A stretch of 64,000 nucleotides of DNA from Sipunculus nudus (Eukaryota > Annelida > Sipuncula > Golfingiida > Sipunculidae): NCBI GenBank assembly GCA_026874595.1, contig CM049314.1, forward strand, positions 68,382,300 through 68,446,299, read 5' to 3'. Both the position numbers and the translations under genes were made by a program. The notes under the pieces were generated by a model. That model was not told where the DNA came from. It was given only the letters and a program-made list of their open reading frames with translations, and did no database searches. Below, one piece after another: positions 12,118-23,112 of this stretch (position 1 is its first letter; each line of letters opens with the position of its first letter).

Positions 12118-12300
12118 TTATGTGTGGAAAGATGGCTCAGGGGCTATGTAGTCGGTCAAGTGACGCGAGACGGATAACCGCGCAAGTTCGATTCCCCATT
12201 CCATTTTTTCTTTTTCTTTCATTTTACAAACTTTTCTTTTTACTGAAAAAATTACTATTTTGCTTTCCATTACAAACAAACTGATTCTACCAATCATTAT
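12118..12300 (+). repeat. tRNA-like sequence, probable SINE head
   Basis: Positions 12131-12141 read TGGCTCAGGGG, a perfect match to the pol III A-box consensus. AGTTCGATTCC at 12183-12193 matches the B box at all but one position. The spacing of about 52 nt suits a tRNA-derived promoter. A T-rich tail follows. No clean cloverleaf was established, so a SINE or tRNA pseudogene is more likely than a working tRNA gene. Confidence 0.45.
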
Positions 12301-12719
12301 AATTCTAAAAATTGTTTTAACTTTATTACACACAGTCATTGAGTTATTTACATACCGTGGCGACAGCATGATACAGTGAACCTCGTCATTGTCACCGTCA
12401 AACGAAGCCGGGAATTATACGAAAATTGCGTGTGATCAAAGTGTAACCTAACATGATCAACTCTAGGGCTCATGATATAATACTTTATTATGAATTGTCT
12501 GAAAGTCATACGTCGGGGTGCATATGGTGAATTCCAAAGTGCGGTTGGGTTTTTCGGTGCACTAAAGGGCCAACATGTTCTGCAAGTGATCGTCCGAGTT
12601 TGCTTTCAGAATTTTACAATTTACATGCACTTGTTGGCGAAGGTACTTACACAAGCATATTGCTTTCTCTAAATGTATAGGATACGTGAGATATCCAAAT
12701 ATGCCAAACCAATAATATG

Positions 12720-13500
12720 CAGCCGCGTTCTGATTACCCTGCCGATCTGTGTGTCAGGCATGTGGCACGCGCCCTATTGTTGTTGATTGCGCAATAGGCT
12801 GTCCTCGCGGGGCAATAAACCTGAACGACTTCACGCCTCGCTATCTCGAGTTCACACCTAAGGTGTGATCTGTCACACCTCCGTCTCACCAGCGGGTTTA
12901 CCGCAAGTAAGTGGCCAAAATACGCCCAAATATACTAGAAAGATTTTTATGCAGTCCTCGCTTTCATTTGATTCTAAGGAATACTCCTACACGGTATCAA
13001 TTTTACACTACAGCGGGTCATGAACTTATTTCACGGTAAAGGACGAGAGCCATGGATATTTTCACGCGCCCAAAACCTTTCTTGCTTTCGAGTTATCAAG
13101 CACACTAATGAATTACAAATTTTACTATTTCATGACAAGAAACCAATTTATAAATGAACTACTACTCACCTGCGCAGAGTTTATTGATAAATTTAATTGA
13201 TTTCTCACTGAAAATTGCTGATAAATTCATGACGAGTATACCCGTCATAGGCACTGGGGGAATCAGAAAATATGACGAGTATACTCGTCATAGGCAGCGA
13301 AAGTGTTAAATGAATAAAATATGGTACACAGCAGGAAAGATATATGCTAATAATATTGGTATATTGTGGCCGATAAGATTTAAATGGCACCCAATAGTTA
13401 TACTTCTTTTTTTATCTATCAGGCGGGTCAATATATATGGTTTCCAGGCGTATATAGAAATGTTTTATATGATGAATAACATACTTAAATTCTTAGAAAA
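12720..13500. other. Intergenic stretch with repeated 18-bp palindrome
   Basis: No gene is supported. TGACGAGTATACTCGTCA (13273-13290) is a perfect palindrome, and a one-base variant lies at 13230-13247. Both are followed by TAGGCA, so they look like a small tandem duplication. Confidence 0.5.
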
Positions 13501-13895
13501 CTAGATGTGTCGGAACGACACGAATGCCCCCGCCTGGAGCAAATTAGAAACATTTGTTAAATTTTGTAAAATTTTTTAAAGTTCAGGAAGTGTTATATGG
13601 TCAAAGTAGGTCAACAAGGGCAAAATGCAAAATCGATCTGTAAAGGGTCATTATCAAGCACCACACCAAAAATCAGGCCAGTATCTGCAGGCATTGTGAA
13701 AAAAAGTCCATATAAAGTCCATAGAAATGTTCTATGTTCAGGATCTGTCATATAGTAAAAAATAGGTTAACTGGGACAAAACACGAACTCGATCTGTAAG
13801 TGGTCATTATACGCCCACAGACCAAACATTAGGCCTGTATCTGTAAGCATTGCATTGCGAAACTAGAATATTAGCAAAATTTGATAATCATTTAT
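13501..13895. repeat. Left part of an older repeat with 180-bp tandem units
   Basis: After CGAATGCCCCCGCC near 13521 come two decayed copies of the unit that recurs at 19262-19800. They share phrases such as AAAATCAGGCC and TATCTGCAGGCATT. The right end near 19860-19882 carries the complement, GGCGGGGGCAT. The Ngaro-like element and a second repeat separate the two halves. Confidence 0.6.
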
Positions 13896-14068
13896 GTACC
13901 TTTTATATTATAAAGGTATTTAAAGGGACACCGGGGAGCGGCAGCGTGCTAGTGGTAGCTCAGGCAGGGAGATTTGACCCTCGTGACCAGCGTCACATGA
14001 TTAGTATTGTAAGCATTTTGCGCACAGCATTGGTGCAAGCAGCAGCGCCATTTTCTGCCGGGAAAATT
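13896..14068 (+). repeat. Split direct repeat A1
   Basis: This 173-bp terminal repeat begins GTACCTTTTATATTATAAAG and is repeated as A2 at 18175-18346, with one small indel and very few substitutions. It marks the 5' end of the Ngaro-like element. Confidence 0.9.
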
Positions 14069-14236
14069 TGCTTTTACTAAGTTTCCAGACAGTGTCAAAC
14101 TGGTCTATTATAGTGTTAACTCGCGTCCTCTGTAAAAATGTCGACTTTTAGTTAATGGATTGAGGATAACGAACTATCGGAGGACTGTGTAACCATTTTA
14201 AGTGAGGCGGGGTTCACCTCACTTAGGAGTTGTAAA

Positions 14237-15367
14237 ATGCTAACAGAAGCTCTCGTTCAAAAGCATTTCGGCAAAGCGTTGTCGCTTGAACAAATATTGC
14301 TTTTACAGGAAGCTGTCGCGTCACTGCAAGAGAACGTGTCTTCTAAGCAAAAAACAGACCAGGATACAAAAGACCGGGACTGCAAAGCTCACCTCAAAAC
14401 CAACGACCCATCCCCGGGAAATCTCGGGGCACCGCAGCCTTTTGGTGAATTCGCTGACGACGGTGCAACTGGCATGGCAGCGCCCATCCAGCAGCCCCCA
14501 CAGAATACCTTTTCGCTTGAAAATCACCACACAGGTAGTGGCGAGCTGGACTACTCGAAGCTCTGCCAACTCTTGGAGATGACAGACCATAAGACCGGCC
14601 CGCGTGATAATATTCCGAACGGAAACGGAGGTAAGAGCTATTTCGACCCATTTTCGCTCAGCGCTGACCCCTGCAGTAAAGTTAAACACAGAGACGTGAG
14701 GGACTATGTTATGTTCGGCCAACAATACACGGTGCGTGATGTCAATCACCAGCCCATCAAGGTAGGGGACTTCGAATTGTCCTTATCGGAAAAAAGGGTA
14801 CCAATGGACAGGCTTAGTCCCCTTCAATTTTTTGAGGGGAGTTCAAAGATCTTAAAAGAGATGTGGGCAAAAGATGGAGCTGACTTAGGGTGCGTAATGA
14901 ATTACATCGCTTATCTTACAAAGATTGCCTGTATAGGACAGTCCTTCTCCTGGCCGTCTGTACTTAAATACGATGCACAATACAGAAAATCCCAGGCTGC
15001 GATGGGGTTTACTTGGGGAGCGGACAGCCCTTTTCTAATGCAACTCCTACTTAGACAATCAGAAGGAGACAAAAACAAAATAGCGCCGAGCAATGGATCC
15101 GCTGGTGGTCTAAGGTCGAGACATAATAAATACGACCCTGCCTCTGGCCGCATTGTGTGTGAGAGATTTAACGGGAGAAATGGTTGCGCATTAAGGCAGT
15201 GTCGATATGCACATGTCTGTCTGACATGTTTTTCTCAGACGCATGGGGACTATTTTCATAAGCAACCTGCGCAGAACAAGACAACAATGAATAGTGATGC
15301 TAGACAGAACACTCAACCACAGTCGGTTCAGCCAACCCCTATGCACCAAGTACCAAGACCCTACTGA
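14237..15367 (+). CDS. Gag-like protein of Ngaro-like element
   Basis: The 376-residue ORF has a helical N-terminal region (LTEALVQKHFGKALSLEQIL) and a C-terminal Cys/His cluster around residues 310-342 (ERFNGRNGCALRQCRYAHVC, then CFSQTHG). That cluster is typical of a nucleic-acid-binding gag end. The frame stays open upstream of the ATG back to about 14056 and would encode a SAM-like helix pair, so the true start may be lost or non-ATG. The stop TGA is followed in the same frame by pol-like sequence. Confidence 0.7.
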   Translation: MLTEALVQKHFGKALSLEQILLLQEAVASLQENVSSKQKTDQDTKDRDCKAHLKTNDPSPGNLGAPQPFGEFADDGATGMAAPIQQPPQNTFSLENHHTGSGELDYSKLCQLLEMTDHKTGPRDNIPNGNGGKSYFDPFSLSADPCSKVKHRDVRDYVMFGQQYTVRDVNHQPIKVGDFELSLSEKRVPMDRLSPLQFFEGSSKILKEMWAKDGADLGCVMNYIAYLTKIACIGQSFSWPSVLKYDAQYRKSQAAMGFTWGADSPFLMQLLLRQSEGDKNKIAPSNGSAGGLRSRHNKYDPASGRIVCERFNGRNGCALRQCRYAHVCLTCFSQTHGDYFHKQPAQNKTTMNSDARQNTQPQSVQPTPMHQVPRPY

Positions 15368-16335
15368 CTGCCCAAGTGCCAGGTGTACTCAACCTTGACA
15401 GAACGGATTGGAGTGTGGTCAGATGAACTTTTGTATGATAAAGATAGAGACTTTATACTTGCAGGCCTCGCTGAGGGCTTTAACATTATTGATAGTCCAA
15501 CTGTAAAAAAAATATTCAAAGAGTTAAGACAACCAATAGTAAATCAGCAATTTGTCAAGCAAATAGAATGAAAGTAGAAAGGCAAATAGTATCTGAAATT
15601 GAGAATGGCAATTACATTTGTCCTGCACAAGACCCTTTGATAATTAGTGCACTCTCTGCCGTACCGAAGTCGGACGGTGGTATACGACTTGTACATGATT
15701 TTAGTCGCCCTCATGGTAGAGCAGTAAATGATTTTGTGGAAAAGTGTCCTTTTCAATATGACTCTGTACAAAGTGCATTAGAAATTATTCAGCAGGGGAG
15801 CTATATGGCAAAGGTTGACCTGCAATCGGCTTATAGGTGCGTGCCGATACACCCTACAAATTTCCCCCTTACAGGTCTCCAGTGGACTTTTCATGATAAC
15901 GAAGTCCCTGTTACATTGGTTGATACAAAATTACCCTTCGGGGCTCGTAAAAGTCCAGAAATATTTCACCGTATAACACAGGCTGTTAAACGTATGATGG
16001 AGAGACGAGGCTTCAAACTGGTGGTATATCTTGATGATTTCCAGATAATAGGAGACTCATTAAATAATTGCTTGTGTGGGTATAACTGTTTGTTGACATT
16101 ATTGCGTAGGTTGGGTTTTCACATAAATTGGAAAAAAGCGTGTGACCCCACAACTAGGATAACTTTCCTTGGGACGGTAATTGACTCCGCGAGGGGTACT
16201 CTTTCTCTTGAGACTGGAAAGGTAAACCAACTTAGGAAATTACTTAAGAATTATAGTAAACGCACCAGAGCTTCTAAACGTCAGCTGGAGTCACTGGCAG
16301 GAAAATTATCTTGGGCCTCAAATGTTATCCCCTAG
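15368..16335 (+). pseudogene. Reverse transcriptase region of Ngaro-like element, broken
   Basis: The frame of gag continues after its TGA with ERIGVWSDELL and DRDFILAGLAEGF, a typical pol start. It then moves by -1 at an A8 run (15505-15512) into the RT frame, open from 15496. RT blocks seen from 15568 on: ISALSAVPKSDGGIRLVHDF, then AKVDLQSAYR with the first catalytic Asp near residue 84, and VVYLDDF with the paired Asp at about 156-157. A TAG stop at 16333-16335 separates RT from RNase H in the same frame. The A8 shift could be programmed slippage, a mutation or an assembly error. Confidence 0.8.
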
Positions 16336-17025
16336 GGAAGGACCCACCTGAGACCTATTTTTAATGTCATTAAAGATCTAAAGATGCCCCACCATAAATG
16401 TAGACTTGACAGTCTGTTCTCAGAACTAGCATGGTGGTTCAAGTGGTTAGCTGCAGGTAATAACACTCGGTTAATTTGGGACACTCGGCCAACTTGTGAT
16501 ATTTTCACAGATGCCAGCACCCAAGCCGGCGGAGCATTCTGCAATGGTGACTGGTTCTATGCCAATTGGCATGCTGATATTACCCTGCTTAGTCAAGAGC
16601 ATATTAACATTAAAGAGCTTGCATCAATTGTGTTGGCAGCGCGCCGATGGGGTGACAAGTGGCTCAATCAACAGATAATTGTGCATACAGATAGTGAAGT
16701 CGCGATGTCTATCATTAATAAGGGTGCATCACCTGTAAATGTATGTAACAACTTACTTAAAGAACTCTGCTTTTTATCATTGAAGTTTAACTTTTCTATT
16801 AGGTGTACCCACATTCGGGGAATGGATAACTATATTGCAGACCTTTTAAGTCGCTTACATGATGGTAATAATATTGAGAAGTTCCTTACGGCAATACAGG
16901 GTCTTTATGTGGGTCAGAATTTGTTGCCACCAATTTATAACTTTGCCGATCATATGACTAAACAATCATTGTTTTACATTTCCAGTAAGCCTCGCGACAA
17001 CACAGTAACGGGAGGAACTGGATAA
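16336..17025 (+). CDS. RNase H region of Ngaro-like element
   Basis: This lies in the same frame as RT after the TAG stop. Catalytic pattern from the ATG at 16384: IFTDAST (Asp 43), NIKELAS (Glu 78), VHTDSEVAM (Asp 103) and NYIADLLSR (Asp 153). The end overlaps the start of the recombinase frame, a common arrangement in these elements. Confidence 0.8.
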   Translation, partial: GRTHLRPIFNVIKDLKMPHHKCRLDSLFSELAWWFKWLAAGNNTRLIWDTRPTCDIFTDASTQAGGAFCNGDWFYANWHADITLLSQEHINIKELASIVLAARRWGDKWLNQQIIVHTDSEVAMSIINKGASPVNVCNNLLKELCFLSLKFNFSIRCTHIRGMDNYIADLLSRLHDGNNIEKFLTAIQGLYVGQNLLPPIYNFADHMTKQSLFYISSKPRDNTVTGGTG

Positions 17026-17982
17026 TGAAGTTTCATACTGGAGAGCACAACTATTCGCTGCTTCAACCAAGTCTGCATATAGATCGCACCTTCGGTCATA
17101 TATAAAATTCTGTAGAGCAATTGATTGTGAGCCAGTCCCGGTGTCCACCAAAAACATTTGTAGATATGCAGCTTTTCTTGCCCGGAGATGTGCGATTTCA
17201 TCAATCAGACAGTATATGAACATTATTAGAATCCTTCATCTGGATTTTGGCCTTCAGAATCCTCTTTCTTCATGGGAAATCAAATCTGTACTGGGGGGAT
17301 TAAGCGACACAAAGGTGACCCCCCTAATCAGAAAGTACCAATCCTTCCTAGTCACTTGTTTAAGCTACATTCATATTTGAACCTTCAGGAAATCAGGGAC
17401 CTTCAATTATGGGCTGTTTGCCTGACAGCTTTTTTGGGCCTTCATAGGATCAGTAATGTCACCAGCCGCTCCCTTTCCGATCCCGGCATGTCAGTACTAC
17501 GAGAAAACTTTTCTATTACAGCAAAGGGTGCTATTTTGCGTGTGCCAAAGTCAAAATCTAATCAGTTCAAAGCTAAGGTACATGAGGTCACACTGCCATA
17601 TATTCCAGGTAGTCCACTCTGTCCAGTATCTGCCATTGTCAAGTTTATCCAGCTTTCCAGATTACAATTTAATGAGTCCACTGCCCCTCTATATGCCATT
17701 TGGGATTCTACAGGGAACCCTATGGGGTTGACTCAGGTCACATTTCGCATACGCTTACTGAAAGCTTTAGTTGATATTGGTCTGTCATCAACAAACTATA
17801 ATACACATAGTTTGCGTAGAGGGGGAGCCACCTGGCTCATGTCTATGGGCATCCCCTTGGCAATGGTAAAGACAATGGGAGATTGGAAAAGTGATGCCGT
17901 GTATCAATACATCAAACCCACCAATGATATAAAATTCTCAATGATGAAATCTGCGACAGATAGACTTAGTTTTAACATCTAA
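17012..17982 (+). pseudogene. Tyrosine recombinase of Ngaro-like element, frameshifted
   Basis: The N-terminal part reads LFAASTKSAYRSHLRSYIKF (core-binding fold) in frame 2. A -1 shift at a G6 run (17293-17298) moves to frame 1 for the catalytic part. Catalytic motifs seen: GLHRISN (first Arg), NTHSLRRGG (His-x-x-Arg) and MGDWKSDAVYQYI (Trp in the second His place, then Tyr). This is the integrase that replaces a DDE integrase in YR retrotransposons. The ORF ends just before B1. Confidence 0.8.
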
Positions 17983-18001
17983 CGGTAACTGCATATTGGG
18001 T

Positions 18002-18170
18002 TGGGATCTTAGATATGATTGTATGAATTTGTATGTATTTTATAATCATTGTGTAGTCTCGAGTATCGTGTTCATACTTATGTGTGATATCGGTTTAATG
18101 TCTATGATGGGTTTAGATGTTTTATGTACTTTCGTAATAAATAATTAAAGCCCGTCCTGGGGTGGTTCTT
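18002..18170 (+). repeat. Split direct repeat B1
   Basis: This 169-bp repeat beginning TGGGATCTTAGATATG follows the recombinase stop directly and recurs as B2 at 18441-18609. Confidence 0.9.
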
Positions 18171-18174
18171 TTAA

Positions 18175-18346
18175 GTACCTTTTATATTATAAAGGTATTT
18201 AAAGGGACACGGGGGGCGGCAGCGTGCTAGTGGTAGCTCAGGCAGGGAGATTTGACCCTCGTGACCAGCGTCACATGATTAGTATTGTAGGCATTTTGCG
18301 CACAGCATTGGTGCAAGCAGCAGCGCCATTTTCTGCCGGGAAAATT
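18175..18346 (+). repeat. Split direct repeat A2
   Basis: This is the second copy of A1. It lies directly after B1, forming the internal junction expected from a circular intermediate. Confidence 0.9.
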
Positions 18347-18440
18347 GCACCCACCCACCCTTGACCCCTAATTTTAATGAAATATGTGTCACATAGATCT
18401 GACATATGTTTGGATTTTTAAGTTGAAGGAGTCCAGGTGG

Positions 18441-18609
18441 TGGGATCTTAGATATGATTGTATGAATTTGTATGTATTTTATAATCATTGTGTAGTCTCG
18501 AGTATCGTGTTCATACTTATGTGTGATATCGGTTTAATGTCTATGATGGGTTTAGATGTTTTATGTACTTTCGTCATAAATAATTGAAGCCCGTCCTGGT
18601 TTGGTTCTT
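18441..18609 (+). repeat. Split direct repeat B2
   Basis: This second copy of B1 marks the 3' end of the element. A 94-bp spacer (18347-18440) separates it from A2. Confidence 0.9.
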
Positions 18610-19261
18610 CTAAAAATTTAAATTGGAGAGGTATATACCATGTTTCATAACAGTCCACCAAATGCTTCCTGAGAAATAAGCTCCTAAGTTTTTTTCTATA
18701 CTAAACTCCGTGACCTTGAAAAGTAGGTCAAGATCACCCATCTTTGAACTTGACCAAGATTTTGTAAATATAATGCAATAGCACTGAAGAAATGAAGTTC
18801 CTGTGTTGAATACCTTTGGAGATATCCTGCACAAAAGGCCATAATTGAAAAAATCCGATAATATTTCATTACAAAATCAGAAATTGCAGGTGGCGCCACC
18901 AATATTGTGCAGCACATACAGACCATCAGTCCCAATGATCATAGTAAGTTTTGTGAAAATCCACACAATGGTTCCTGAGATATAAACTTCTGAGTGTTTT
19001 TTTATAATCAGCTCTAAAATGTAGAAAAATGGGTCAAGGTCACCCATCTTCGAACTTGACCGAGATTTTATCGATATACATCTTCACTGATGAAATAAAA
19101 TTCCAACGGTGAATCCTTTTAGAGATATCCCGCTCACAAGGTAAAAGTTAACAGACGCGGAACGGACGGACGGACAGACACCGGACAGACAGATGGACAG
19201 ACGGACAGCTTGGGTGACGACAATAGCCCATCAGCCTATGAGCTGAGGGCTAAAAAAGGCT
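18610..19261. repeat. Degenerate duplicated repeat with GGTCAAGGTCACCCATC
   Basis: Two related modules lie near 18640-18890 and 18955-19145. Each has TTCCTGAGAAATAA- or TTCCTGAGATATAA-like text, GGTCAAGRTCACCCATCTT, GAACTTGACC and GAGATATCC. The end carries GGACGGACGGACAGAC runs. No coding signal was seen. Confidence 0.6.
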
Positions 19262-19885
19262 GTACATGTGTATTTGTCATGAAATTTTTTTTTTTCATGA
19301 TTTTTTCTAAGTTTAGGAGCCGTAAAACGGCCAAAAGTAGGTCAACCGGGACAAAACGCGAACTCGATCTGTAACTGGTCATTATCTGCCCACACACCAA
19401 AAATCAGGCCAATATCTGCAGGCATTGCGAAAAAAAGTCCGTACATGTGTATTTGTCATGAAAATTTCTATTTTTCATGAAATTTTCTAAGTTTAGGAGC
19501 CGTAAAACGGTCAAAAGTAGGTCAACCGGGACGAAACGCGAACTCGATCTGTAACTGGTCATTATCTGCCCACACACCAAAAATCAGGCTAATATCTGCA
19601 GGCATTGCGAAAAAAAGTCCGTACATGTGTATTTGTCATGAAAATTTCTATTTTTCATGAAATTTTCTAAGTTTAGGAGCCGTAAAACGGTCAAAAGTAG
19701 GTCAACCGGGACGAAACGCGAACTTAATCTGTAACTGGTCATTAACTGCCCACACACCAAAAATCAGGCCAATATCTGCAGGCATTGCGAAAAAAAAGTC
19801 TGTACAACTGTTTGATTTCGGAATGACGGAATGACGGACATTGGTAAAACTATATGCCCCGGCCACTTTGTGGCGGGGGCATAAT
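19262..19885. repeat. 180-bp tandem array and right end of older repeat
   Basis: Three copies of a unit of about 180 bp start at about 19262, 19441 and 19621, each with GTACATGTGTATTTGTCATG and AGGTCAACCGGGAC; copies 2 and 3 are nearly identical. After the array comes GGCGGGGGCAT at 19872-19882, the complement of the motif at 13521-13534. Decayed copies lie at 13560-13870. Confidence 0.85.
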
Positions 19886-20189
19886 AAAACTTCCAAAAGT
19901 TGCATGTTCCAAAATGGGCGCCCAAGATGGCTACCAAGACCCTTGAATGGCCATAAATTAATCGTTAATATCAACAACAGTATCACTAGTACGTGACTAG
20001 TAAATCAAAGATGGCGTCAAAATGGTTACTGTTTACGTTTCATTTACACTCAAATTATTATAAGTCAATTGCAATGTTTGTGTCTGTACGCCCTATAATT
20101 TTACACTAACACGGTTGATGCCATTCCTTTTCTTCTCTGGAGGTTAGTCACGGGTTATAATTTCTCAGAAATAAGATAGGTAATCAACA

Positions 20190-20220
<31 letters not shown>

Positions 20221-20269
20221 CTATATGTGCGTGTGTATATATGCATGTCAATATGTGTGTACATATATG

Positions 20270-20307
<38 letters not shown>

Positions 20308-20683
20308 CATTCGTATGTATAAATATGAGTATGTATGCTTATACATATGTACAGCATTTGTCATATATTTTCACATTTCATTTCATTCTATGTTCAGCAT
20401 ATACCGACTTTGAGTATGTAGTAAACTGTATTATTATTATTATTATTATTATTATTGTTATTATTATTATTATTATGTCTGTTTATGTCTAAGTTTATGT
20501 CTATGTCTTCCTCAGGGTAAGGTTATACATATAAGAGATAAAGACTGGAATATTTTATCTATCTTTTTAAAAATCCTTATTTTTGGGCCAATTATTTTAT
20601 GACTTACTTTTCACTCCCATAACAAAGCAATTTCTTGGTCGTAACGGATGCAAAATGAATACAAGTTTAATTAATTAACTCAC
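19886..20683. other. Intronic stretch with (AT)n and (TTA)n microsatellites
   Basis: (AT)n tracts lie near 20187-20213 and 20274-20300, and a (TTA)n tract at about 20430-20475. No exon was recognised. Confidence 0.7.
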
Positions 20684-20788
20684 CTGATTTGGGGCTTGTA
20701 TATCAGGGTCTGCACCGTGGTCAAGCAGTAATTGTACGGCAACCTTATTGTTTAATTCTACTGCGACCATGAGTGGAGTAAACCCATC
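20684..20788 (-). CDS. Gene B ankyrin repeat exon 8
   Basis: The 105-nt exon encodes DGFTPLMVAVELNNKVAVQL, then LLDHGADPDIQAPNQ. It is a canonical ankyrin repeat ending at GTGAGT, so at least one more exon must follow downstream. The nearest candidate is 10604-10690. Confidence 0.88.
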
Positions 20789-22708
20789 CTAAAACATGCA
20801 ATGGTGTGAATTATCCAATTCACATCAGTTTTGTTGTTTTTTTAAACCGTTTAATGCTCTTTATGTACAAACAATATTCTCATTAATGTATGTATTGAAA
20901 ACAGCTTTTGATCCGTGTGTCAAGACGAATTAAAGTCTTTAGGGTCTGACTAAAGCACTCTTTTGCAAACAATACGATTGACAATCAATAAAATTCGACA
21001 TGTTGACGGGAATATACACTGAAGCATATTTTAGTGAAGCAAACAATAAATAATACACGAGATTGTCATTTAAGTGTCTCAGAATAATCAATACACTAGC
21101 GTAATCGTCGGCGGATTACAGGTCCTTTACTCTGTGATATAACAAACAAATCCTAAAAAAAAGTTAAGAAGAATCCTAACTAAAAACATTTAAATAAAAT
21201 GACTGTGTTGATCTTTCACAGTAGCTATATTTTTTACTGTAATATATCAGTTCAATGCTGTACTTATATGCCACTGTACAGCTCTTACAAGATAATTGCT
21301 CTTTAACCTGTCTAAATTATATAAAATATTTTTTTTGGCGCCTTACTCTAAAGTTATGTATAAAGATATATATTATTAATTACAGCAGGGAATTCATGGT
21401 AACTACTAGATTGTTTAGAAATTACTCGAATTTACCCATTTTTAATGAAACTGGTGATAAGCTCCAGAACTGCGCAGGCTGACACGTGCAACTGTATGGT
21501 TTCATGAAAAAGATATTAGCCAGCAACTAGGAACACGAAATAAGATATGATTTTGAAGGAACGTAGGTCACCGTTACCTGATTTCAGATTCCAGACAGGT
21601 TTTCGTTAAAACATGTAAGAACAAAGCAGAACCTACCTGACTGGATACAACATTTGGATCCGCTCCATGTTTCAGAAGCAGTTCAGCAATTCTATCCTGA
21701 TGTGACCTCACAGCATCAAATAAGAAACGGCCGAACTGTTAAAAAAACAACATTACATATAACACCATGCTGTCTAGTAGCTTACAGCAAAACAATTTTC
21801 AATTAAAACGAAGAAAGATATTGTTACTCAAAATATTGCAATGATAAATATGTTAACTTGTTCCACCAATTTGTGTTCAATTTGTATTTATAACGTGAAA
21901 TCTGGAATTTGCCTGGGTGGATTCAACGGGTGCGGGAACTTTGATTACGCATACTCTGATATATACAGCAAGTGGGATATGGGACTAAACTACCTTTATA
22001 TTGAAATTGATCGAGGGCGGGTTATGATTTTGCCGGTGTTGATTTGTCTGTTTTAATGGGGTTTTTTTTCTGTAAGCAGCATAACTTAAAACGTTATGAA
22101 CGGGTTTGACGAAATTTTCGACAAAGCTCCGCAATGATTCAAGGAAAAATTTATTAAATTTGGAGGGTGATTCAAATCATCATCTGGATCCAGGAATTTC
22201 CCAAAGGAAATATGCTGCATTTCTGACATTGCAATATGGAGGTAATGAGCTGCCTTGTCTACTGATCTCATGCCAGATGTTTGCACATGTCGATCGCTAT
22301 CTGGATCTAGAAATGTTTTAAAGGAAAATGCTGCATTTCTGACAATACAAAATGGGTTAATGAGCTGCTTAAGCATATGTATGCTGGTCTATATTCTAGT
22401 TTTCTATTTAGATTACATCTAAGGAAACTGATAAGATCAATGGTGACTGTTATATTTTTGGTATGTTTTTGTAAAAGCCGAAAAAAAGGCCTGATTAATA
22501 ATGTGCTTTACCATAGGTCTGACAGCATATAAGTATTTTTCAGCGTCAAGGAACACTTGCATCACCTGATGAAGACCACCTCTCCTTGCTGCAGTGAAAG
22601 GCCTCTCGAAAGTGTGCTAAAAGAAAATCAGGGACTACATGCACATTAGGTAGCTAATAAAGTAAAAGCTTAGAATACTTGAATATGAAAACTAAATATG
22701 AAGTCAAG

Positions 22709-22783
<75 letters not shown>

Positions 22784-23056
22784 CAGAGAGAAACAGAGAG
22801 AGATGTATGAATAGCCATCCTGGTTCATTTGGTATAGAAATGGAACATGAATACACAGAAAACTGGCATTATGGACTCTATACATTGTCGTTCCATCATA
22901 TATAATATCTCTCTACACGTTCCCACTTAATTACCACCTGACGAAGAAGCCTGTGTGCTTCGAAAGCTCGTGTGTTTATAAACAAGTTAGTGTATTTTAA
23001 AGGCGCCAATCTTTATATTTACCTACGCTTCTACTAAAAACTAACACGGCTATACC

Positions 23057-23112
<56 letters not shown>

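Larger units (their letters stand above)
13896..18609 (+). mobile_element. Ngaro-like tyrosine-recombinase retrotransposon
   Basis: This 4.7-kb element has the split direct repeat order A1 (13896-14068), ORFs, B1 (18002-18170), A2 (18175-18346), B2 (18441-18609). A1/A2 and B1/B2 are each almost identical, which points to recent insertion. It encodes a gag-like protein, RT, RNase H and a tyrosine recombinase. No methyltransferase region was seen, which together with the split repeats fits Ngaro better than DIRS or PAT. The coding region is broken by stop codons and two homopolymer frameshifts, so this copy looks inactive as assembled. Confidence 0.85.

Noticed and set aside
12131..12193. Functional tRNA gene
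   Set aside because: A and B boxes are good but I could not fold a full cloverleaf or find a clear anticodon; a SINE head is more likely.
14321..14749. 142-codon minus ORF
   Set aside because: It is antisense shadow of the Ngaro-like gag gene.
19262..19810. Regular direct repeats resembling a CRISPR array
   Set aside because: Units of 180 bp are contiguous with no unique spacers, in a eukaryotic setting; it is a satellite-type array.
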